A DNA stretch of 64,000 bases from Firmicutes bacterium ASF500 (GTDB lineage Bacteria > Bacillota > Clostridia > Oscillospirales > Oscillospiraceae): the NCBI GenBank assembly GCA_000492175.2, contig CP097573.1, positions 2,356,001-2,420,000 on the forward strand, given 5' to 3'. Below, one piece after another: positions 35,739-44,667 of this stretch; position 1 is the first letter of the stretch, and each line of letters starts with the position of its first letter. The translations under genes were made by a program, and so were the position numbers. The notes below the pieces were generated by a model. It ran no database searches. It was not told where the DNA came from and worked only from the letters and a program-made list of their open reading frames with translations.

Positions 35739-36140
35739 TTGAAAATAAGAAGGTTTTGGACTTTCCTGTTAGTCTGCGTCTTAATGTTTGGTTGTTCTGC
35801 TATTTCTATAAAAGCAGTGGATACCACAGACGATAATATGCCTATTCTTCGAGTTGCCGGGAAATTGAATCAAAGCATTCCTGCTAATTCCACAGTAACG
35901 ATGGCAGAGGGGTTTTACTTGACTACAGGAGATACAATAAAATATGATTGTACTTATACGCCAAAATCTTCCAGTGTTGATTTCGGCTACATTGCACCGA
36001 ATGGCTTGTTTTATTCCTTAAACTCCACCAGTGGAAGCATCAACAAGTCGATTATCGTCGGTCAAACCGGCCAGTTTACCCTGGCCATCCGCAACAACGA
36101 GTCTTATGCCGTTACTGTGACGGGAACGGTAAGATACTAA
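35739..36140 (+). CDS. Small secreted or lipoprotein-like protein, unknown
   Basis: I choose TTG 35739, eight bases after GGAGG, giving 133 residues. A signal sequence with LMFGCSAIS (possible lipobox-like Cys) is followed by a Thr/Ser-rich beta-domain. The stretch is clearly AT-richer than the core genes. No family recognised. The next gene, 18 bases downstream, is also secreted, so the pair is likely an operon. Confidence 0.65.
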   Translation: MKIRRFWTFLLVCVLMFGCSAISIKAVDTTDDNMPILRVAGKLNQSIPANSTVTMAEGFYLTTGDTIKYDCTYTPKSSSVDFGYIAPNGLFYSLNSTSGSINKSIIVGQTGQFTLAIRNNESYAVTVTGTVRY

Positions 36141-36158
36141 GTAATAAAAGGAGTAATT

Positions 36159-36989
36159 ATGATGACTAAGAAAAAATTGGGGGTTTTTATCTCCCTTGTC
36201 ATTTGCCTTTGCCTATGTACTACAGCGTATGCAATAAATATTGTATATGGTGTGAACTTGGAGGTCAGCACAAGATACGAAAACAATAATATAAACGGAG
36301 TTAACGGCTACGGAACGACGTACTCTGATAGCGGTCAAACATATATATTTAATCAAACTGCAATTTTTGATGATGAAGATAATGAACTGGATTTTTCATA
36401 TTCTTCCTCGAAGAATCCAAATTCAACATCGGTTACTTCGTTTGTTGTTACTAAAAATTTAAGTCCTTATATTGAGTACAAACTTCAATCCTATGGGTGT
36501 ATCAATTGGTACAATACAGAGGGAGAATGGGAATCAAGGGATGTTGATGAAAAAGTTTTTTATTATTCTGGCAACAATAGGACTGGCCTTGAGGAAGTAA
36601 CAGTTACGCCCCATAACTGGAAATTGACTGAACAATATACTAGAGTCCGCGCAAACCATATTTTCGAAAAGTTTAATATGGATTATTCGCAGTATCAATA
36701 TGCTCGCGATTTTGAGTTGTGCAATTATGTAGCCAGTGAAGCATACCGATTTGCACGGGAAACTATGGAGCGCTCCACTGTATCAACCGTCCCCACATTT
36801 TATGTAAACGACAGCGCTGATACGTTTTTTGCTGTTTACCAGGACGCAAATGCCGTAAACTACATGTATGAGTATTCCTTGAGTGAAGATGGGCACTGGT
36901 ATATAAAAAATGTTCAAAAAGAGCAAGATATTGGTCGATATCAGGATGTAGTTCAATCTCTTGCAGATTTTAAAGCATGCTCAGAATAA
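36159..36989 (+). CDS. Secreted protein of unknown function, AT-rich
   Basis: The 276-residue protein has a signal peptide (hydrophobic 7-24, cleavage after TTAYA) and a Tyr/Asn-rich extracellular domain without recognisable motif. ATG 36159 or 36162 follows AAAGGAG. Codon use and base content are far more AT-rich than the core genome, pointing to transfer. Function unknown. Confidence 0.65.
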   Translation: MMTKKKLGVFISLVICLCLCTTAYAINIVYGVNLEVSTRYENNNINGVNGYGTTYSDSGQTYIFNQTAIFDDEDNELDFSYSSSKNPNSTSVTSFVVTKNLSPYIEYKLQSYGCINWYNTEGEWESRDVDEKVFYYSGNNRTGLEEVTVTPHNWKLTEQYTRVRANHIFEKFNMDYSQYQYARDFELCNYVASEAYRFARETMERSTVSTVPTFYVNDSADTFFAVYQDANAVNYMYEYSLSEDGHWYIKNVQKEQDIGRYQDVVQSLADFKACSE

Positions 36990-37170
36990 ATATGGGAACT
37001 GTACGCTACTTTTGTGAAGTGCAACGCTGACCCCAACGCCCTCAGCTCCCGCTTGAAAACCAAATCTTTTCGTGCGACCTTTGGCTTTGCAACTAAAACC
37101 ACAGGAAAGCCCATGTACGGTTCTGTAGTGTGTATGCTGGCATCCACACTGGAAGAAGTGCAATGAAAAG
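36990..37170 (+). pseudogene. Possible remnant of a lost gene
   Basis: An open frame of about 56 codons runs directly from a TAA at 36987-36989 region to a TGA at about 37164, encoding WELYATFVKCNADPNALSS, then KSFRATFGFATKTTGKPMYG. The composition is protein-like but there is no start codon or ribosome site. It looks like the C-terminal stump of a gene that was cut off, perhaps by the insertion of the AT-rich genes. I do not recognise the family. Confidence 0.35.
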
Positions 37171-37217
37171 ATAATTTCCCAATGTGTAGCCGAAAGATAT
37201 AAGCAGAATTTTAGATT

Positions 37218-37245
37218 AAGGAGCGCCCCCACCGGGCGCTCCTTT
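37218..37245 (+). terminator. Terminator
   Basis: AAGGAGCGCCC / GGGCGCTCCTT hairpin. The same GGAGCGCC core recurs at 37809 and 39003. Confidence 0.85.
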
Positions 37246-37310
37246 CACAACGGAGAGCCCTGCTACGGTAACAGGGACGGCGAGATACGGATTTTCTTCA
37301 ACGAATTAGA

Positions 37311-37340
37311 TTGACAAAACGACTGCCATTCGTGTATAAT
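37311..37340 (+). promoter_or_regulatory. Sigma-A promoter
   Basis: TTGACA (37311-37316), 18-base spacer, TATAAT (37335-37340). Confidence 0.8.
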
Positions 37341-37402
37341 TCATATATATAGGTGTTGCTTCCAGAAAGAAATTGGACGAGTTATAGACAGGGGTGGACA
37401 GC

Positions 37403-37786
37403 ATGAAAAATAGGGGCATATTGTTTTCTGTCTGCGTGTGTTGGGCTTTAGCTTTATTCAATCTGTGGCGCGGAAGCGCGGCCAGTGCGGGCTTTTGCTT
37501 TGTGATCGCGGTTTGTGACACCATGCTTTGGTTCAACGGACAGTGGCCGGCAAGAAAACAGGCGCAAAACCGCAACTACCAGATTTTACAGCGGACCTTC
37601 GGTCCCTTCACATGGCTGGCCGCCTACGGGACCTTGGGGATATTGGCCTCGCTGGTCCTGTTGTACCGAATTTACACGACCCCGTGGACCGGGCGAATCA
37701 TGCTTGCGGGAGTTGGGCTGTACCTCCTGTGGGGCCTCTATCTATGCTTTTTGGTTTTCGCCGGAAAAAACAGCGCGCAGGAATAA
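37403..37786 (+). CDS. Small membrane protein, unknown
   Basis: With ATG 37403 (AGGGG upstream) the product is 127 residues with about four hydrophobic segments in two hairpins separated by a basic stretch (PARKQAQNRNYQ). No family recognised. It has its own consensus promoter and a hairpin after it. Confidence 0.6.
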   Translation: MKNRGILFSVCVCWALALFNLWRGSAASAGFCFVIAVCDTMLWFNGQWPARKQAQNRNYQILQRTFGPFTWLAAYGTLGILASLVLLYRIYTTPWTGRIMLAGVGLYLLWGLYLCFLVFAGKNSAQE

Positions 37787-37808
37787 ACGCTGAATCGAAC
37801 CCATCACC

Positions 37809-37834
37809 AGGAGCGCCCCCGCCGGGGCGCTCCT
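37809..37834 (+). terminator. Hairpin, second GGAGCGCC type
   Basis: AGGAGCGCCCC / GGGGCGCTCCT around CGCC, without a T-run. Confidence 0.65.
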
Positions 37835-37902
37835 CCCGCAATAACGAAAGCTGTGGCGTTGATAAAATGGCCCCGCATGATGGCGAAAGGATGAGGTCAG
37901 AT

Positions 37903-38343
37903 ATGAAAAATGCTTCAAGAAACGGAATTGTCCTCCGATGCGCGGTTGCACTGCTGCCATTTGTTGCCCTTTTCCTGCTGACAAACGCTTTCTTTCAGAA
38001 TGTATATCTGTTAGAATGGCAGGCGCGTCATTGGTACTGCGGCCTATGGATTGTCACAGGCGTCATCGCGATATTTGATTTTAAGCTGTCGTCTTTCATA
38101 TCCTATTCCAACGTTATTGCCATTGGATTGGGTCAAATTCTTGGCGACACGATTCAGAAGTATAACATTTCCTCTATAACGCCCGATATGAACGCGGAAC
38201 AGCGGGCGCGTTTGTACCTGCACCCTGGTTTTCTTATTTGGATTTGCGCTCTGCTCCTATTTGTCGCGGTGTTTCTGGCAGTAAAACGCTATCGAAAGAA
38301 ACCCCAACATAGGCAATTACGGACCATAAGGAGTTTATCATGA
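37903..38343 (+). CDS. Membrane protein, unknown
   Basis: With ATG 37903 (GAGG six bases upstream) the protein is 146 residues with three or four membrane segments (about 11-30, 44-60, 64-80, 112-130) and a basic tail. No family recognised. Its stop overlaps the next start (ATGA), so the two are coupled. Confidence 0.6.
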   Translation: MKNASRNGIVLRCAVALLPFVALFLLTNAFFQNVYLLEWQARHWYCGLWIVTGVIAIFDFKLSSFISYSNVIAIGLGQILGDTIQKYNISSITPDMNAEQRARLYLHPGFLIWICALLLFVAVFLAVKRYRKKPQHRQLRTIRSLS

Positions 38344-38999
38344 TGAATAAGACGCATAAAATCACTGTGTTGTGTCTGGCGGTCACCTTGATTCTATCTT
38401 GCGCGGCTTTTTATTATGCCGCTTCAGGGTATCTGGCCCCCATGCGGAAAAGCGCCGTACCCGAGGAGGACTTACAGCGTATTGCTGAGCTTTCCTCAGA
38501 TAAATATAACGATCTGTTACAGGCATGGAGCAAGGACCCCAATTACCCCAGCGACACTGACGCGAATTTCCCCGACTTCTACGGCGGCGCGTATGTTGAC
38601 GATAACAAAGAGCTGGTTATTCTGGTGACCACTCTGGATGATGAGACCGTCCAATATTTTGAGACCTTGATTGATCTGGACCATGTGCGTTTTTCTTCCG
38701 CCGAGCATTCATTTCAGGAACTGCTCCACGCGCAAGAGGCTGTCGATCATTGCGTGGCATCAGGTACCCTTGATGAAAATGTCTCCGCTCTGATTACCGG
38801 AACCGGCATCTCCGCGAAAGAAAATGCGGTTATAGTTTATGCGGCAACGGAAAACCCGGAGGAGCTCTGCGGCTCCTTTGCAGATGTCTTTTCCGCGAGC
38901 GATAGTCAGGCGTACAATATACAGTTTCACTCTCTGTATGGACACTGGCCCGCACAACGCACGATTCCCGAACCTTTGGTGATACCGGCGGAATTGTAA
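38340..38999 (+). CDS. Membrane-anchored extracytoplasmic protein, unknown
   Basis: The 219-residue protein has one N-terminal membrane or signal segment (about 9-28) and an outside domain. The part FPDFYGGAYVDDNKELVILVTT resembles the pro-region motif seen in secreted trypsin-like proteases and related hypothetical proteins, but no protease triad is present. It is translationally coupled to the upstream membrane gene. An IS1182-type element starts 33 bases after its stop. Confidence 0.6.
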   Translation: MMNKTHKITVLCLAVTLILSCAAFYYAASGYLAPMRKSAVPEEDLQRIAELSSDKYNDLLQAWSKDPNYPSDTDANFPDFYGGAYVDDNKELVILVTTLDDETVQYFETLIDLDHVRFSSAEHSFQELLHAQEAVDHCVASGTLDENVSALITGTGISAKENAVIVYAATENPEELCGSFADVFSASDSQAYNIQFHSLYGHWPAQRTIPEPLVIPAEL

Positions 39000-40544
39000 T
39001 ATAAAGGGAGCGCCTCCAGGGGCGCTCCCTTTCAGCCTGTCGAAAAATGGCCTGTCTGGTAATGAAGCCAGACAGGCCACAACGTTAATGAGGAATAAAA
39101 TGTAGGAGGAGGGTGTGGAGGAAGGCGGAGCAAAGCGCTTTCTGGCTTTCCATCTTGCCAACTTTTTGAGGTTCATGGCAGCAAATTTAAGCCTCACCCA
39201 GTTGGAAACCCGGGCCAGACCTCGGTAAACGGTATAGCGCATGGCGAGTTTTTCCTTTGTATCGGCAAAAACTCGCTCAATGGTCTCTTTGCGCCTTGCA
39301 TAGAGTTGCTTGTACTCCGGGGTGTACCTGGCATCATCGGCCAATTCCTCATAGCCCTTCCAGATGTGCCGCAGGACAGTTTTTACGAAGCTTTTGGATT
39401 TTGTACATAAATGCCGGGTGGGGCACTGGGCACAAATTTTCGGATCGCTGCGGTATTCACGGTATCCATCCCGGTTGGTGGTGCGGTAGGACAGGATGTG
39501 GTATTCTGGGCAGATCACGCAGTCATAATATTCATCATAGACGTAAGACCACCAGGGATGTCCACCCTTCATCGTCATGGGCCGCTTGTAGGCTGTAGAC
39601 AATACCCGGCCATCTCGAAATACCTTTTTGCAGATATGCGGGGTCTTGTAGGCAGCGTCTGCCACCACTGTTTCCACCTCTGGAAACGATTGAATCAATT
39701 TGTCGTAAACATCGTCAAACGCCACGCTGTCATGGACATTTCCGGGGGTGACCACTGTTTCCAATACGTAACCGCTCTTGTCACAGGCGGTATGGGCCTC
39801 ATAAGCGAAGCACCGCTCGTGCTCCCCTTTTTGGAACATTCCACTCTCCGGGTCTGTGGTGGATACCGTTACTGTTTTCTGCTTTTTCGCCGCTTTCTTC
39901 CTCCGGGCCTGCTTCTTTTTTGAGGTGTTGTCCTGTTTCTTCCCTCCAGCTTTGGGTGGTTCTTCTTCATCATCCAGTGGCTTTTTTCCATGAGCCTCCC
40001 GGTCCGCGTTTACTTCCGCCAGCAGTTCTTCCTGATATCGTTTTGCTGCTGCCGGTACTTCCTGCTTCATTTTCTTCTTCAGATTTGCGCTGGCTTTGAT
40101 GTGTGTCCCATCTATAAATACCGCCGCCGGGGTCAGTGCTCCCGCACTGCCCGCCTCCTCCAATATCCACTGAAACACCAACTCTATCGTTTCCGGAGTG
40201 TACCGGTGCCGGAAGTTGTAGCTCACCGTGGAAAAATGGGGCAGCTCCTCACTCAGCGTGTATCGCAGAAACCACCGGTATGCTACATCTGTCTGCGCTC
40301 TGCGCAGCGTTCCCCGCAAAGAGGTATTCCCATCCAAATGCTGCAGCAATACGATTTTGAACAGCACCACTGGGTCGATGCTCCGCCGCCCCTCTTCTTC
40401 ACTGTACAACGGCTCCACGATTTCATACAATTTCTCGAAATCTACCGCTGCATCCACCTGCCGCAATAGATGTTCGGGCGGCACCAGGCTTTCTGTGTCC
40501 ACCATTTCTATGACCCCTCGCTCATTTTTCCCTCGCTCCAACAT
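38760..40544 (-). CDS. IS1182-family transposase, reading past the element end
   Basis: ATG 40544 (GGGGTGAGGGAA upstream) opens a 594-codon frame. The DDE transposase has FIDGTHIKASANLKKK, a Lys/Ala-rich insertion, VETVVADAAYKTP, a Cys cluster (CPTRHLC) and the C-terminal TIERVFADTKEKLAMRYT. No stop codon occurs before the left inverted repeat, so the frame crosses the element end and runs about 90 codons into the antisense strand of the neighbouring gene, ending at 38760. Either the natural stop was lost by a frameshift or the protein normally takes its stop from the target. It may be impaired. Confidence 0.82.
   Translation of the reverse strand: MLERGKNERGVIEMVDTESLVPPEHLLRQVDAAVDFEKLYEIVEPLYSEEEGRRSIDPVVLFKIVLLQHLDGNTSLRGTLRRAQTDVAYRWFLRYTLSEELPHFSTVSYNFRHRYTPETIELVFQWILEEAGSAGALTPAAVFIDGTHIKASANLKKKMKQEVPAAAKRYQEELLAEVNADREAHGKKPLDDEEEPPKAGGKKQDNTSKKKQARRKKAAKKQKTVTVSTTDPESGMFQKGEHERCFAYEAHTACDKSGYVLETVVTPGNVHDSVAFDDVYDKLIQSFPEVETVVADAAYKTPHICKKVFRDGRVLSTAYKRPMTMKGGHPWWSYVYDEYYDCVICPEYHILSYRTTNRDGYREYRSDPKICAQCPTRHLCTKSKSFVKTVLRHIWKGYEELADDARYTPEYKQLYARRKETIERVFADTKEKLAMRYTVYRGLARVSNWVRLKFAAMNLKKLARWKARKRFAPPSSTPSSYILFLINVVACLASLPDRPFFDRLKGSAPGGAPFILQFRRYHQRFGNRALCGPVSIQRVKLYIVRLTIARGKDICKGAAELLRVFRCRINYNRIFFRGDAGSGNQSGDIFIKGT
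39003..39031 (+). terminator. Terminator, third GGAGCGCC type
   Basis: AAGGGAGCGCC / GGCGCTCCCTTT hairpin. The IS1182-type element begins immediately to its right. Confidence 0.85.
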
Positions 40545-40623
40545 TTCCCTCACCCCTTACTCCCTATTTTATCATCTCTACGTGAAAAAGTCTGCCAAAA
40601 GGCAGACTTTTTCGACAGGCTGA
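39032..40623 (-). mobile_element. IS1182-family insertion sequence
   Basis: The ends are 16-bp perfect inverted repeats TCAGCCTGTCGAAAAA at 39032-39047 and its complement at 40608-40623, giving a 1592-bp element. Each end also has a subterminal hairpin (39049-39078, CCTGTCTGG type; 40585-40612, AGTCTGCC type) that could block outside transcripts. The left end abuts a terminator hairpin and the right end abuts a 23-bp palindrome, in line with the preference of some IS1182 members for hairpins. No clear target duplication is visible. Confidence 0.88.
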
Positions 40624-40645
40624 TGCGTCTCACGGTGAGACGCAT
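40623..40645. repeat. Palindrome copy 1 (CACGGTG centre)
   Basis: Perfect 11+1+11 palindrome, ATGCGTCTCAC arms. It overlaps the last base of the IS1182 right end and lies downstream of the HTH gene at 40654. Confidence 0.9.
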
Positions 40646-40653
40646 TTCTTTGG

Positions 40654-40896
40654 CTATGACATAAAATTATCAGGCGGTTCTTTGAATTGAAAACTGGTAA
40701 TCGCGTCGAACAGTGCGATTATCGCTTGGTAATAGAGATCATCATCTACATAGTGGCGGATATTTCCGTATTTATCATCGTAACAGCATAAACACTGGCT
40801 CGCAATAAAGCCCTCAAAGTGTTGGAATACAAGCAGGACAGCTTCAGAGTCAAACTTTTTTGCCGCCCGGATGACAGAAAAAGGCACTCGCTTCAT
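40654..40896 (-). CDS. Helix-turn-helix protein of conjugative elements
   Basis: The 80-residue product (SVIRAAKKFDSEAVLLVFQHFEGFIASQ, then DDDLYYQAIIALFDAI) resembles the HTH_16/sigma-like partner proteins of Tn916-type and mobilizable elements. Its ATG overlaps the stop of the sigma-factor gene (ATGA). The pair probably regulates element genes, perhaps transfer. Confidence 0.7.
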   Translation of the reverse strand: MKRVPFSVIRAAKKFDSEAVLLVFQHFEGFIASQCLCCYDDKYGNIRHYVDDDLYYQAIIALFDAITSFQFKEPPDNFMS

Positions 40897-41318
40897 GAGG
40901 TGTTCTCTATCAATTCCCGCAACCGTTTAGTTGCGGCCCGCCGTCGCCGGGAAACAGTAGAAATACTCATAGATACCAATGGGGCAATTTTAGCGTCTTT
41001 CAGCCCCCTAAAATAGTAAAGCAGAATGATTTCCCGGTCTTTGGGCATTAAGTAGGACAATGCTTTGGACAGCTCCGGCTCATAAACAGGGATATTCATT
41101 TCTTGAACATAAAAGATTTGGCATGGCTCCTCCGGCTGTTCGACTTCGCCGCCCTTTGCTACTACGCCATAAAGCGCTGCATCTGTTAATTCGGAAAGGG
41201 ACTGCTCCATCAGCCCCCGCGCTGCTTTCTTCTGACGTTCTTTTTTTGCAGCGTTGCTGACAGCCTTTTTGCAATAGGATTCAAACAGCATTTCGTTAAA
41301 TTTTTCAAATCTTGACAT
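40893..41318 (-). CDS. Sigma-70-family sigma factor of a mobile element
   Basis: With ATG 41318 (GGAGAGG ten bases upstream) the product is 141 residues. The C-terminal region YLMPKDREIILLYYFRGLKDAKIAPLVSMSISTVSRRR is a clear sigma region 4. The N-terminal half lacks a conventional region 2, as is usual for element-borne sigma-like factors. Coupled to the HTH gene downstream. Confidence 0.8.
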   Translation of the reverse strand: MSRFEKFNEMLFESYCKKAVSNAAKKERQKKAARGLMEQSLSELTDAALYGVVAKGGEVEQPEEPCQIFYVQEMNIPVYEPELSKALSYLMPKDREIILLYYFRGLKDAKIAPLVSMSISTVSRRRRAATKRLRELIENTS

Positions 41319-41386
41319 TGAAAATCTGCCTCTCCATTTTTCAATATCCATATGCCCGGATTTTATCCAGTGGCACCCTTTGAGAA

Positions 41387-41409
41387 ATGCGTCTCACCGT
41401 GAGATACAT
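41387..41409. repeat. Palindrome copy 2 (CACCGTG centre)
   Basis: ATGCGTCTCAC arm pairs with GTGAGATACAT, two substitutions from perfect. Lies between the sigma factor start and the 3' end of the ABC permease gene. Confidence 0.88.
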
Positions 41410-41437
41410 TTATGCTGAGCAGACATTTTTCTGATTA

Positions 41438-42448
41438 TTAAGATGCTTGCTTTTTGCGTCGGGTGGAAATCAAAACATACAGTGCGAACCATGCGACACA
41501 GTGGATTGCGAGGGTACCAACATCTTTTACAGCCGTCCCAATGCTCCCGGCGGACAGGGCCATAATTCCATCAAAGGCCGGTTGGGACGGAACGATATTG
41601 CAAATGACCGCCAGCAGCCCACTTACCCCGATTAGAGCGCATACAATGGGTACTGCAATAAACACAAGCATGATGATCTTGATATAGACCACGCCGATCA
41701 TCAAGCCCTCGGAGAGCTTGCCGATAAACAGCCCAATCAGCGCCGCCACAAAGGACGACAGAACGATCAGTGCCAGCATCAGTCCGGAATTCTGCCAGGA
41801 CAGTTGAAAGCAAATACACGCCGTTATGATAGACGATAGACTTCCAAAGAGAAATCCCACCACGACTTTCTGCAAAATGTACTGGCTGGGCGTCATGGGC
41901 AAAATCTCGTTGATAAAAGCCACGCCGTCCTCTTTTTCGGAAATGATGTTCATGGCGTTGAACGTACAGCCCATGAACATAGCGACGATCAGCACAGCGG
42001 GAATAAAAATGCCTTGAAAGTTCTCCAAAATGTCGGGCCGCTCCAACACTTGGACTTCTGCCTGTTCAGCGTTTCCCCGCCTCTCATAGAGGGCCGGGAG
42101 GGTTGCCGCCGCCTGCCGAAAAATGTCCAGCTCGTCCCCACTAATCGCAGTTTTGAGGCTGTCCCCGTCTGCTCTTACGCCGATCACATTGGTAGACGGT
42201 TCCTTGATAGCAGCGGCCAGTTCTTCCTGTGTCCCATAAGCTGTCACCAGGCTGTACCGCTCCAGCCATGTGATTGTCTGTGGGGGCAGGTCATTTTCCA
42301 GTACGCCAAAGTGCAGTTCTCCCAGGCTGGACAGGTCAATGGAGCCCATAAAATTCAATGTCACGGCGACCAGGATGGGCAGCAAGAATGTCATCAGGCA
42401 GAATTTATCTCGCAGGACACTTTTCAGTTGATATTTTAAGCCTTTCAC
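41438..42448 (-). CDS. ABC-2 type transporter permease
   Basis: The 336-residue protein has one N-terminal membrane segment (about 17-36), a large outside domain, and five membrane segments from about residue 150, with ISEKEDGVAFINEILPMTPSQYI typical of ABC-2 exporter permeases. It follows a second permease and an ATPase on the same strand. Such three-gene sets beside a VanRS-like system often export antimicrobial peptides; here the two-component genes lie 13 kb away (see findings). Confidence 0.85.
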   Translation of the reverse strand: MKGLKYQLKSVLRDKFCLMTFLLPILVAVTLNFMGSIDLSSLGELHFGVLENDLPPQTITWLERYSLVTAYGTQEELAAAIKEPSTNVIGVRADGDSLKTAISGDELDIFRQAAATLPALYERRGNAEQAEVQVLERPDILENFQGIFIPAVLIVAMFMGCTFNAMNIISEKEDGVAFINEILPMTPSQYILQKVVVGFLFGSLSSIITACICFQLSWQNSGLMLALIVLSSFVAALIGLFIGKLSEGLMIGVVYIKIIMLVFIAVPIVCALIGVSGLLAVICNIVPSQPAFDGIMALSAGSIGTAVKDVGTLAIHCVAWFALYVLISTRRKKQAS

Positions 42449-42451
42449 GCC

Positions 42452-43444
42452 TCACCCCTCCTTTCCGATTTCCCGGTGAAATGCAAGCCGCACCACCAGG
42501 AACAGCAGCACAATTACACCGACAGCTCCGACATAATAGACAGGAGAAATACCTGTTCCAAAATAGGCGTTTTTCAGACCCATATAGACGTGGTAGAACG
42601 GATGATAGCCGATCCAGTCAAACTTGATCGACGTGTTGGCGGATAGAAAGACCGGCGTTGCGGCGAAAATGGCGATGACCAGATAGGCCAGTGTAAATTG
42701 CCGAAAATCTTTCAGCAGAAGGGCGCAGAGCAAACCCACCAGGGCCATCATCAGCGACAGGATGGCCGTTTGGAGCAGGACGGCAGGCAGTATCGCCGCT
42801 CCGTCCGCAATCCCCGTATTCAGCAGGGTAAGCAGTACCGCAAAAACTAAATCAGAGAGCAGGAACACCGCCAGCTTGGACAGGAGAAACAAGTCCTTCT
42901 GCAACGGGAGAATGGCGTGGACACGGATGACCCCCATGCCCTTTTCCTTGAACAGCACAGCGGCAATCCCCAAAAATCCTACAGCGGCCAGCTCAAAAAA
43001 CAGCAGTTCGCAGGTGATTTCTTTTCTCGCCTTTTGTTCTGGCGTATTCGTGCTGAGTACCTCCGGGGCGGGGCTAGTCGAAGGCTGCAGTAAAGATAGG
43101 GCATAGTCCGCCCGGTGGCAGTCAACGTGTTCCGCTCCCTTATAGAGTACCACTCGCACTTCTCCGGCGCTGGCGTCCAGCCCCACGCCGTTGGCGTCGG
43201 AGAGCAGAACGGCATCCATGTCCTCCATGGAGAAAACAGTCTGCACCAGGGGCGATTTTTCCGTCTGTGTCCCGGTGGGGTCGTACAGATACACATTATA
43301 GGGCGGCATCTGCATGAAGCGGATATAGCCCAGGTTCACATAGGCTGTATAAAGGACAAGAAACCCTATTGCCATCAAGAAAAATTTCCCCGATACCAGC
43401 ATCTGGCAATCCTTTTTGAACAGGGCGCAAAATCCTTTTCCCAT
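42452..43444 (-). CDS. ABC transporter permease
   Basis: ATG 43444 shares one base with the ATPase stop (TGATG), giving 330 residues. One N-terminal membrane segment, an outside domain of about 130 residues and five C-terminal segments mirror its neighbour, so the two likely form a heterodimeric permease. KEKGMGVIRVHAILPLQKDLFLLSK is the ABC-2 coupling region. Confidence 0.83.
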   Translation of the reverse strand: MGKGFCALFKKDCQMLVSGKFFLMAIGFLVLYTAYVNLGYIRFMQMPPYNVYLYDPTGTQTEKSPLVQTVFSMEDMDAVLLSDANGVGLDASAGEVRVVLYKGAEHVDCHRADYALSLLQPSTSPAPEVLSTNTPEQKARKEITCELLFFELAAVGFLGIAAVLFKEKGMGVIRVHAILPLQKDLFLLSKLAVFLLSDLVFAVLLTLLNTGIADGAAILPAVLLQTAILSLMMALVGLLCALLLKDFRQFTLAYLVIAIFAATPVFLSANTSIKFDWIGYHPFYHVYMGLKNAYFGTGISPVYYVGAVGVIVLLFLVVRLAFHREIGKEG

Positions 43445-44292
43445 CAGGACAGCCCCCTCCCCGTGTACTGGATGAACATATCCTCCAAGGTTGGCTCCTG
43501 GGAGTGGATGCTGATGATCTCGTCGTGGGCAAAGGGAATACCTGTTTCCAGTGACCGGGCCTCTATGGTTTTTGTTTCCCGCTGTCCTTGATACAGATAG
43601 TCGATCACGACACAGTGATTGCTGTTTTTCTCTTTCAGGCGCTTGGGCGTATCCAGGGCTACCAAATTTCCATTGGAGATAAAGGCCACCCGGTCGCACA
43701 GTAAATCGGCATCCACCATGTTATGGGTGGTGACAAAAACCGTCGTTCCCTTTTTGCGCTCCTGCTCAATGATCTTTCGGAACAGTACCGCACCGGAGGG
43801 GTCAAGACCGCTGGTGGGTTCGTCCAAAAACAGCAGCCGGGGGTTGCTTACCAGCGCCCGCGCCATGCTTACCCGCTGGCGCATCCCTTTGGAGTAGGAG
43901 GACACCGGCTTTTTCAAAAAGTCTGGCTTAAATTCCAGCGCATCCAGCAGTTCCCCCACATCCCGCCGCTGCTCCCTGGGATAGAACGAAGCAAAATAGT
44001 TCAGATTGTCTACGGCGCTCAGATTGGCATACAAGTAGGGAAGCTCAAACAGGACGCCGATCTTCTGAAAAAATTCCTGGTCGTGGGCGGCGGAAATGTC
44101 CTGCCCGAACAGGGAGACCTTGCCGCCGTGGCCCTTTAATATCCCGGTGAGTATCTTTTGTGTTGTGGACTTCCCGGAGCCATTCGGCCCCAGGAAGCCG
44201 AAAATCTCCCCGTCCTCCACGGTGAGGTTCAGGCCGTGGAGGGCCTGCTTGTCTTTGCCATAGGAGAACGTCAGGTTTTTAACCTCGATCAC
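43444..44292 (-). CDS. ABC transporter ATP-binding protein
   Basis: The 282-residue protein has Walker A GPNGSGKST, signature SYSKGMRQRVSMARAL, Walker B LLFLDEPTSGLDP and the switch His in FVTTHNM. The C-terminal 70 residues are an accessory domain as in drug/peptide exporter ATPases. It overlaps both neighbours, forming a compact operon. Confidence 0.95.
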   Translation of the reverse strand: MIEVKNLTFSYGKDKQALHGLNLTVEDGEIFGFLGPNGSGKSTTQKILTGILKGHGGKVSLFGQDISAAHDQEFFQKIGVLFELPYLYANLSAVDNLNYFASFYPREQRRDVGELLDALEFKPDFLKKPVSSYSKGMRQRVSMARALVSNPRLLFLDEPTSGLDPSGAVLFRKIIEQERKKGTTVFVTTHNMVDADLLCDRVAFISNGNLVALDTPKRLKEKNSNHCVVIDYLYQGQRETKTIEARSLETGIPFAHDEIISIHSQEPTLEDMFIQYTGRGLS

Positions 44293-44510
44293 TCGTCGTC
44301 ACCCCACTTTCCGCGCTGGCCCTTCTTCTCCTGCTGGCGCTTGCTCCACCACTTCATAAACTTGACCTTGAAAGGGATGGAGATAACCAGCACCGCCACG
44401 ATCACCAGCCACCAGTACCACGCATAGCGATACGGTTCTATGATACAAAAATTGTTGGGAAAAAAGCGGAGAAATGACGAAAACAGACAAGAATAAGAGG
44501 ACAGTGACAC
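44289..44510 (-). CDS. Small single-span membrane protein ahead of ABC operon
   Basis: The frame ends by an ATGA overlap with the ATPase gene. A membrane segment (YAWYWWLVIVAVLVISIPF) is followed by a Lys-rich tail. The start is uncertain: GTG 44510 lacks a ribosome site and there is no better codon in frame, so the N-terminus may have been altered when the neighbouring insertion took place. Confidence 0.5.
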   Translation of the reverse strand: MSLSSYSCLFSSFLRFFPNNFCIIEPYRYAWYWWLVIVAVLVISIPFKVKFMKWWSKRQQEKKGQRGKWGDDE

Positions 44511-44667
44511 ATGGCGGCCAGAAAAAGTTTGTTTGCGAATTTCGTGACACGCTATTTGTATCTACACATTAAAAAATTGATTTTGCTGCTATGTTTTCCT
44601 GCATTTAATAGTAATGAACTTAAAAATACGGTAAAAAAAACAAGAAATATAGTAACAGTTACACTGA

